40,471 nucleotides of DNA from the NCBI GenBank assembly GCA_030688735.1, contig JAUYJC010000632.1, positions 1 to 40,471 on the forward strand, read 5' to 3'. Position numbers and translations under genes: made by a program. The notes under the pieces are model-generated. The model saw only the letters and a list, made by a program, of their open reading frames with translations, was not told the DNA's origin and ran no database searches. The stretch's first letter is position 1, and each line of letters starts with the position of its first letter. Positions 34,404-40,471 of this stretch are shown one piece after another. This stretch comes from Deltaproteobacteria bacterium (GTDB lineage: Bacteria; Desulfobacterota; Binatia; UBA9968).

Positions 34404-37400
34404 ATGCCATTTCAGAAAAATACTCGTGACGGAAACTCCATGCGAACTCGGCTAGAGAAAAAACTCTCACGTGTTTTTCTCTTACTACTCAATTTAAGGA
34501 AACTAACGAGTGACCTAAAAGTTATTTCCGGTATACTTTTGTCCCTAGCGTTAGGTAGTTCTCTGGCTGTTGCGGCAGTCGGCGATCAGGTACATCAGAT
34601 AGGGGTGCCCGTCTCCGGCGTGTCCACCTTTTGCAGTATCGGACTGGCCTTTGACGGTACGGCACTGTATTACGACCGTTGCGGCGATAGCAACATCTAC
34701 AAAGTCAATCCGATCACGGGAGCTCTAGAGGGTACATTCAACACTGGCATTTCTGAGTTTCCCAATGCTCTTGCTTTTGACAAGACAAGAAATGGGCTTT
34801 GGATTGGTTCTCAGAGCTGCAATGCCAGCGGTATGCCCATATATTTCTGGGACTTCGATGACAACTCTGTAAGCTTGGCTTTTACAATTCCATCGACTTT
34901 GATCAATCCTGCCACTGGCCAACAGTTTGTCAGCTTCTGCTTTACGGACGGGCTTGCCTTTAACCCAAATAACCCGGCCGATCCGAACGATGACGAGCTG
35001 TGGTTTAGCGACGATGTGAACGGCAATATTGGCGTCTTTAGACCAAACGGTACTTTTGTCAAAGGTCTCAACGGAGCAACCGTCGATCCAAGCCTCGGGT
35101 CAACGAGCGGTCTCGCGATTGGTGGGGCAAATCTATATTTGGCTAATAATGGTGGGGGCGACGTATTCCGCGCTGACATATCAACAAATCCGCTGACCCG
35201 CGTTGATCAATTCACGAGCGGCGATACGAGACAGGAGGACATGGAGTGTGACCCCATCACGTTTGCTCCTACCGAGGTCATGTGGGTACGCACCACCCCG
35301 CAAGGCGGTATATTTCCTGATGTGATTACAGCTTATGAGATCGAGCCCAATACCTGCGGAGCGGGAGGTGCAGTTTCTTTGCACCTTGGTTTCCCAGGTG
35401 GTACCGCGAATCCCTCCGGAAGCATCGCCGAGCCGGTCAACACCGCTACGGGCAACTACTTCTTGCAACAGATGGACGTGCAAATCCCTGGCCGCGGGCT
35501 ATCTCTCACCCTCATGCGTACGTACAACTCGTTGGATACCTATTCTGGGCCTTTAGGACGGGGGTGGACTCACTCTTATAACGCTTTCTTGACTGAGAAC
35601 CCCGGTGGTTCCGTGGTGATCAAGCAAGGTGACGGACGAGGCGAGTTTTACGACCCAATAGGCGGGGGAAACTACCAAGCTCGTTTTGCTGGAGTCTTCA
35701 GCATTTTAATCAAGAACTCCGATGGCACGTTTACACTTACACAGAAAGACCAAACTCAGTATCAATTTAGCGGAACCGGTAAACTTAATAGACTTCTTGA
35801 TAAGAACGGTAATGCGATAGAGTTCAGTTACGATACTTCAGGCAATCTCACGACAATCGTCGATACAGTGGGGAGGAGCATTGTTCTTGTTTACGACGCC
35901 AATAGGCGCATCGTGCGGCTCAGCGATCCTGCTGGACGGGCGCTTCAATACGGCTATGATGTCCAGGGAAACCTGGTCTCACTTATCAACGCAAATGGCG
36001 GCCTCACGACTATTATATATGATAGTAGCCAGCGACTGACTAAGGTCGTCCGCCCCGAAGGTAATGTCTTGGTTGAGAATACATACGACGGAGCGGGCCG
36101 CGTGTTGAGCCAGGCTAATGGTCAAGGATTTGTGACAGCGTTTGCATATGACAGCCCTCGCTTAGGCGATACCAGCGTTACAGATTCACGCGGGGGCATA
36201 ATCATACACACCCATGACGCCCAGCTCCGCCTTATTAAAGAGGTTGATCCGCTTGGGAATCAGACAAATTATAACTACGACAGCAATAACAACCGTAGCA
36301 CCATTACCGACAAAAACGGCAATACCACTTTTTTTAGTTACGATAGTCGCGGTAACGTCACGTCTAAAACCGATCCTCTCGGTAATGTCACTGCGATTAT
36401 CTATGACGCGTTGAATAATCCCACCAGGCGAACTGATCCGTTAGGGAACGTAACCAACTACAGCTATGACGCGAAAGGGAACCTGACTCAGGTGACCGAT
36501 CCATTGGGCAACATCAGCAGGATTAGCTACGACACCTTTGGCCAGCCGATTACTCTTACCGATGCACGCGGAAGTGTTACGACCAATACATTCGATGCCC
36601 AAGGCAATCTGCTGCGGATCACCGACGCATTGGGTAATCAAACGAGCTTCGCCTACGACGCGGTTGGGAGACGAATCGGGGTCACCAATGCCAGGGGGCA
36701 CACGACTAGCTTTGCCTATGACAACAACAATAATCTTCTCCGCGTTGTCGATCCCTTGGGAAACGCGACCGCCTATACATATGACGCCAACAATAACCGC
36801 ATCAGGGTCACCGACCCTAGAGGGAACGCCACGATCTTTGCTTACGACGCGAACGACTTATTGAGTTCCGTTCGCGATCCGCTCGGAAACGCCACAACCT
36901 ACGTCTACGACGAGGTAAATAACCGCACGGTACTAACTGACGCGAGAGGAAATACGACTCGATATACTTATGACGCAGCGAACCGCCTCCTGAGTGTTGC
37001 TGATGCACTCGGCAATCCTACGGGTTACGCATACGATCCAAACGGGAACCTCCTCGCACAAACCAATCCGCTGGGGCACGTCACGACGTTTAGCTACGAT
37101 GCCCTCAATCGCCTGTTATCAACCACAGATGCTCTGGGCAACACCACACAGAATGTGTACGACGCGGTAGGACGCCTGATACAGGGCGCCGATGCTAACG
37201 GGCGCGTAACGCGGTACAGCTACGATGCCTTGGGGCGGCTCGTCGGAGTAATCGACCCGGCCGGAGGTACAGCCTCATACGCCTATGATGCCGTCGGAAA
37301 CCGAACGGCCATCACCGGTCCGAACGGGAACACCAGCACGTTTGTTTATGACGCTGTTAATCGCCTTATTTCTAAAACCGATCCGCTCGGAAATGTTTAC

Positions 37401-39119
37401 TCTTACGTTTCCGACCAGGTGGGTAATCGCGTTCAGCTTACGGATTCAAAGGGCAACCTGATCCGGTACGCTTACGATCCAAATAACCGGCTGGTTGAAA
37501 TCCTTTACCCCGATCTCTCTCGCGTTAATTTCCAATATGACCCGACCGGGAACCGTACGCAGATGATCGACGCACTGGGCACCAGCAACTATCAATACGA
37601 TTCTCTAAACCGCCTCACTCAATACGTTGATCCGTTCAACAAAACCGTAGGCTACAGTTACGGCCCGGTCGGTAATCGCAACGCTCTGGTTTATCCCGAC
37701 GGGAAGGTCGTGAGCTACGCCTATGACGCTCTCAATCGAATGCAGGCAGTAACCGATTGGCTAGGCGGGGTCACGACCTATACCTACGACGCGGCGGGAA
37801 ATCTTTTTGACACGGTAAATCCCAACGGGACTATTGCCGACTATCAATATGACAATGCCGAGCGCCTTGTGGGGCTTGGCAACTTCAAGTCCGACAATTT
37901 CCCTCTTGCAAGCTACGGACTTACACTGGATCCGGTCGGCAACCGCACCTCCATCAACAAGCTAGAGCCGCTGGCACCGATATTTACGCCGAAAAACGAA
38001 GGTCTGAGTTACGATCAAGATAACCGCCTTCTGACTATTAACGGAAGCGCGGTAAGCCATGATCCTAATGGAAATCTCACCAACAAACAGGGAACGACCT
38101 ACGACTACGATTTTGCCGATCGCCTGGTGCGCGTTAACGGCGGCATAAACGCCTACCAATACGACGGCGTGGGCAACCGCCTCGTCGCGACACGCGGAGG
38201 CGTCACAACCCGTTACACCCTTGACATAGCCGGCCCGACCAGCAACGTGCTGGTGGAGAACGACAGCGCCGGTAATTCGATCGCTTACTACGTTCACGGT
38301 TTAGGTTTGATCTCTCGAATCACGCCGAGTAACGATGCTCGCTATTATCACTATGATCCGATCGGCAGCACCGTCGCGTTAACGAACTCCAGTGAAAGTG
38401 TCACTGACACTTATTCGTATGATCCATTCGGGAAAGTAATGAACTCACAGGAAAGCACAAACAATCCTTTTCAGTATGTCGGAACGTTCGGACTGATGGA
38501 TGAGGGAAGCAATGTTTTGTATGTCCGAGCAAGATACTACGACGCTGCGCAGGGGCGATTCTTAACGAAAGATCCACTCACGGGTACGGGCAATGATGGG
38601 CAGAGTTTAAATCGTTATGCGTATGCGTTGAACAGGCCGGTGATTCTCAGTGATATTTCGGGTTTGTCAGCGAAGGAAGAGGCGCCGTCTTCCTCAAACC
38701 TGTCGCGGAGTGAGTGCGACAAGTTCAAGGAAATTGTGGCTAGCGAGGCAAAGGTGGGCAAGTTAGAGACCGCAAGGGAATATGCAGTGACGAACGTGAG
38801 TTCCTCCCCGCAAACTCTCATGGGCATTCCAAACCCAAGCGATGTTCCCACGGCAGAGGGTCGAATCGACCTCGACTACTTCCTAGACATAGTACAGTTT
38901 TCCTTCGGAGCGTCGCCCATTTCAGATCCTGCGTATTGGGCCGTCAAGATTGGAGCCAATGTCGTCAAGTCGTACAAGTGGGTAACGACCGGTAACCCAG
39001 AAAACTTGACGTTTCCGTATCAAGAGGAGACAGAGCGACTGGCAGTTAGACTTGCCCGACAGGGAAAAGGTTTAAAGGATCTTTGGCCTACCTGGTATCT
39101 GAATGCAAACTGCCCATAG
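34404..39119 (+). CDS. RHS/YD-repeat protein with C-terminal tip
   Basis: The 1571-residue exported protein has a signal or anchor segment at about 38-58 (VISGILLSLALGSSLAVAAV). Residues about 60-330 look like a beta-propeller (GLAFDGTALYYDRCG, DDELWFSDDVNGNIGVFRPN, TSGLAIGGANLYLANN). EPVNTATGNYFLQQMDVQIP near 342 is the DUF6531-type lead-in. About forty YD repeats follow (LGNVTNYSYDAKGNLTQVTD type). The RHS core runs about 1312-1422 (YHYDPIGSTVALTN, VRARYYDAAQGRFLTKDPL, LNRYAYALNRPVILSDISGL). Such proteins form a hollow shell around a C-terminal toxin. The tip (about 1423-1571) is unlike any family I can name. ATG 34440 is an alternative start. Confidence 0.92.
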   Translation: MPFQKNTRDGNSMRTRLEKKLSRVFLLLLNLRKLTSDLKVISGILLSLALGSSLAVAAVGDQVHQIGVPVSGVSTFCSIGLAFDGTALYYDRCGDSNIYKVNPITGALEGTFNTGISEFPNALAFDKTRNGLWIGSQSCNASGMPIYFWDFDDNSVSLAFTIPSTLINPATGQQFVSFCFTDGLAFNPNNPADPNDDELWFSDDVNGNIGVFRPNGTFVKGLNGATVDPSLGSTSGLAIGGANLYLANNGGGDVFRADISTNPLTRVDQFTSGDTRQEDMECDPITFAPTEVMWVRTTPQGGIFPDVITAYEIEPNTCGAGGAVSLHLGFPGGTANPSGSIAEPVNTATGNYFLQQMDVQIPGRGLSLTLMRTYNSLDTYSGPLGRGWTHSYNAFLTENPGGSVVIKQGDGRGEFYDPIGGGNYQARFAGVFSILIKNSDGTFTLTQKDQTQYQFSGTGKLNRLLDKNGNAIEFSYDTSGNLTTIVDTVGRSIVLVYDANRRIVRLSDPAGRALQYGYDVQGNLVSLINANGGLTTIIYDSSQRLTKVVRPEGNVLVENTYDGAGRVLSQANGQGFVTAFAYDSPRLGDTSVTDSRGGIIIHTHDAQLRLIKEVDPLGNQTNYNYDSNNNRSTITDKNGNTTFFSYDSRGNVTSKTDPLGNVTAIIYDALNNPTRRTDPLGNVTNYSYDAKGNLTQVTDPLGNISRISYDTFGQPITLTDARGSVTTNTFDAQGNLLRITDALGNQTSFAYDAVGRRIGVTNARGHTTSFAYDNNNNLLRVVDPLGNATAYTYDANNNRIRVTDPRGNATIFAYDANDLLSSVRDPLGNATTYVYDEVNNRTVLTDARGNTTRYTYDAANRLLSVADALGNPTGYAYDPNGNLLAQTNPLGHVTTFSYDALNRLLSTTDALGNTTQNVYDAVGRLIQGADANGRVTRYSYDALGRLVGVIDPAGGTASYAYDAVGNRTAITGPNGNTSTFVYDAVNRLISKTDPLGNVYSYVSDQVGNRVQLTDSKGNLIRYAYDPNNRLVEILYPDLSRVNFQYDPTGNRTQMIDALGTSNYQYDSLNRLTQYVDPFNKTVGYSYGPVGNRNALVYPDGKVVSYAYDALNRMQAVTDWLGGVTTYTYDAAGNLFDTVNPNGTIADYQYDNAERLVGLGNFKSDNFPLASYGLTLDPVGNRTSINKLEPLAPIFTPKNEGLSYDQDNRLLTINGSAVSHDPNGNLTNKQGTTYDYDFADRLVRVNGGINAYQYDGVGNRLVATRGGVTTRYTLDIAGPTSNVLVENDSAGNSIAYYVHGLGLISRITPSNDARYYHYDPIGSTVALTNSSESVTDTYSYDPFGKVMNSQESTNNPFQYVGTFGLMDEGSNVLYVRARYYDAAQGRFLTKDPLTGTGNDGQSLNRYAYALNRPVILSDISGLSAKEEAPSSSNLSRSECDKFKEIVASEAKVGKLETAREYAVTNVSSSPQTLMGIPNPSDVPTAEGRIDLDYFLDIVQFSFGASPISDPAYWAVKIGANVVKSYKWVTTGNPENLTFPYQEETERLAVRLARQGKGLKDLWPTWYLNANCP

Positions 39120-39450
39120 TCATCACACTGGCTCCGTCGAACGGGCGAACGTTTATAGTAGAAGGCGTCCGAGAATAAGGAGAGTTTTGAATTTGGACTA
39201 TATATCCGAGAGTCTTGATTTGCAGTGCAGATCTGCTGAACGCCAGGCAAGCTTCGCTCCTGCTCGATCGCGTATCGGCCGAGCGCGGCGAAGCGGTGGA
39301 CCGCGTGGCCGAACTTGCCACAGGACGCTGTTGGTGAAAAGCCCGGCGACCGCTTCATGGATGGCTAGCGGTGTGGCCGGAACCGATGCTTTTGGTGACT
39401 TAAGATACTGAGGGGTGAACCAGACATCAGAGTGGACGAAAGGCAATAAC
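39120..39450. other. gap with short coding debris
   Basis: No intact gene. A plus-strand frame near 39230-39330 reads LLNARQASLLLDRVSAERGE and stops soon; I cannot assign it. No immunity-like gene is seen directly behind the RHS gene. Confidence 0.45.
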
Positions 39451-40053
39451 ATGAAACCAGCTGCGCCAAACCTCTTTCGCAAAGCATTTGTCTCGCTCCT
39501 ACAAGCGGTTTTGATCTGCCTGTCTTTTTCCTCCGGCGCATGGGCGGATAATGTTACCTACACGTATGATGCATTGAACCGCCTTATTCGGGCGGAGTAC
39601 GAAGGCAGCACGATAATCGAGTACACCTATGACGCTGCAGGCAATCGAACCAGCCAGTTGGTTGGGTCCATTGTTCCAACGCCCGTCGTCGTAAACAACT
39701 TCGTTACCTTTGCTCCTGTTACCTCTTCCTTCTCAACCACGGCGAATACTTCCGGTTGCCCAGCCGGGTTTGTGGGAAAATTTAGCTTTAATGCGAGACT
39801 TTCGGATAAGAGCAGCAGTCCCGCGCTGTCCAATCTATTGGTCAAAGTTACTGCCCTCTCAAACGGCAACCTTCTTCAGAACGCTGATGGAGGGCCAGCA
39901 GGTGTTGGGGCAACGTTAACCGTTCCAAAGACCGGCGGCTTTGCTGATGCTTTGCTTGGTCCAGGGCAGTTTGTAGATGTTCCCTTTGCCATTTGCTTGA
40001 AGACGAGAACCGCATTCAGTTTCTTCGTCGATGTGTTGGGAGTAACGCAGTAG
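39451..40053 (+). CDS. small exported protein with YD motifs
   Basis: About 200 residues from the chosen ATG (an earlier in-frame ATG at 39415 is also open). Residues 1-31 (KAFVSLLQAVLICLSFSSGA ends the region) are a signal peptide cleaved after AWA. Two adjacent YD motifs, TYTYDALNRLIRAEY and IIEYTYDAAGNRTSQL, come next, then a beta-rich domain with two Cys (SGCPAGFVGKFSFNARLSDK; FVDVPFAICLKTRT). This domain has no name I can give. It lies 331 bp after the RHS gene and 38 bp ahead of the STN-like gene, all on one strand, so it may be a partner that binds or extends the RHS shell. Confidence 0.78.
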   Translation: MKPAAPNLFRKAFVSLLQAVLICLSFSSGAWADNVTYTYDALNRLIRAEYEGSTIIEYTYDAAGNRTSQLVGSIVPTPVVVNNFVTFAPVTSSFSTTANTSGCPAGFVGKFSFNARLSDKSSSPALSNLLVKVTALSNGNLLQNADGGPAGVGATLTVPKTGGFADALLGPGQFVDVPFAICLKTRTAFSFFVDVLGVTQ

Positions 40054-40091
40054 CGAGGAGCTGCTTGGCACGGTCCGGAGACATTAAGCAT

Positions 40092-40471
40092 ATGACCAAA
40101 AAAGATAGAATTGCTGGCGTTCTGACTCTCTTCTTTTTAGGCTTCTTCATCAATCCAACTGACTTGTCGGCTCAGAACCAGCCTGCAGCAAAAGGAAAGA
40201 CGGGTTTCGTCCTCACGATACAAGACAACCTCATCTCTCTTAAAGCAACAGACGCGTTGCTTCTCGAAATCTTGCAAGAGATCGGGCGGAGAATGAAGAT
40301 TGAGATGGTTGCGCCTCTCCCTGAGAAGGGAAAAATCACTGCGGAATTTGACAAGCTTTCTTTGGAAGACGCGATTAAAAGACTTACTCCCCATTACTCC
40401 CATGCCATGATCTCGGAGCCAGGGGGAAAGAAGATTAGCAAGATAATCGTATTGCAAAAGGGTGGAGAAAC
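40092..40471 (+). CDS. exported STN-like protein, partial at edge
   Basis: The frame is open from the ATG to the window end (126 codons). Residues 1-28 (MTKKDRIAGVLTLFFLGFF, then a cut after LSA) form a signal peptide. Residues about 48-105 (NLISLKATDALLLEILQEIG through KLSLEDAIKRLTPHYSHAMI) match the secretin/TonB short N-terminal (STN) pattern found in secretins, FecA-type receptors and anti-sigma relatives. The rest lies outside the window, so a full secretin cannot be claimed. It is 38 bp behind the small YD protein and in the same direction. Confidence 0.7.
   Translation, partial: MTKKDRIAGVLTLFFLGFFINPTDLSAQNQPAAKGKTGFVLTIQDNLISLKATDALLLEILQEIGRRMKIEMVAPLPEKGKITAEFDKLSLEDAIKRLTPHYSHAMISEPGGKKISKIIVLQKGGE

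Overview
The window looks like a chromosomal segment of a Gram-negative, deltaproteobacterium-like soil or groundwater organism, perhaps of the Binatia/Desulfobacterota type. That guess rests on two things. One is the housekeeping order dnaE-hflX-pgsA / tRNA-Val-thrS-infC-rpmI-rplT-pheS-pheT-ihfA-merR. The other is the presence of NMT1-like binding proteins, PuuE-like deacetylases and TTGAAC-type intergenic repeats. The lineage is inference; the gene order is read directly.

Layout. (1) Positions 1-6520 are decayed accessory DNA: a Ros/MucR-type zinc-finger fragment, a small helical protein, a GNAT acetyltransferase between two look-alike hairpins, and a large alpha/beta-hydrolase/PKD gene that has lost its 5' end and is split by an IS3-family element (3327-4857, ATT target duplication). 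Removing the element and one ATT copy restores the reading frame exactly. The element's own transposase carries an amber stop. A TonB-C protein and a start-less small ORF follow. (2) Positions 6524-7729 hold two identical tRNA-Met(CAT) genes inside 111-bp direct repeats that bracket a two-gene module: a small DUF5678-like protein and a retropepsin-like protease. (3) Positions 7741-26555 are a compact housekeeping core: PPP phosphatase, Uup-type ABC-F ATPase, substrate-binding protein, zinc ribbon, polysaccharide deacetylase, Nudix hydrolase, dnaE, hflX, pgsA, tRNA-Val, then the thrS-infC-rpmI-rplT-pheS-pheT-ihfA-merR translation cluster and a second Nudix gene. Points of note are an AUC start codon on infC, a nested hairpin between rpmI and rplT, and a PheT that lacks its N-terminal tRNA-binding OB domain. 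(4) Positions 26556-34400 are a second accessory zone: a PlsC acyltransferase, two diverged remnants of one protein C-terminus, three toxin-antitoxin modules (PIN/RHH intact; HicBA with a frameshifted HicA; DUF433/DUF5615 with a truncated toxin), a 442-residue uncharacterised sensor-plus-winged-helix protein, TTGAAC repeats and a MITE-like palindrome. (5) Positions 34404-40471 hold a 1571-residue RHS/YD-repeat exported protein with a beta-propeller-like N-terminus and an unrecognised C-terminal tip, then a small exported protein with two YD motifs and the start of a secretin-N (STN)-like exported protein that runs off the window.

The core genes serve translation, replication and phospholipid synthesis and look intact. 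The flanks show repeated insertion, truncation and frameshift. The best candidates for undescribed biology are the 442-residue regulator among the toxin-antitoxin modules, the RHS/YD/STN cassette, and the protease module between the duplicated tRNA genes.
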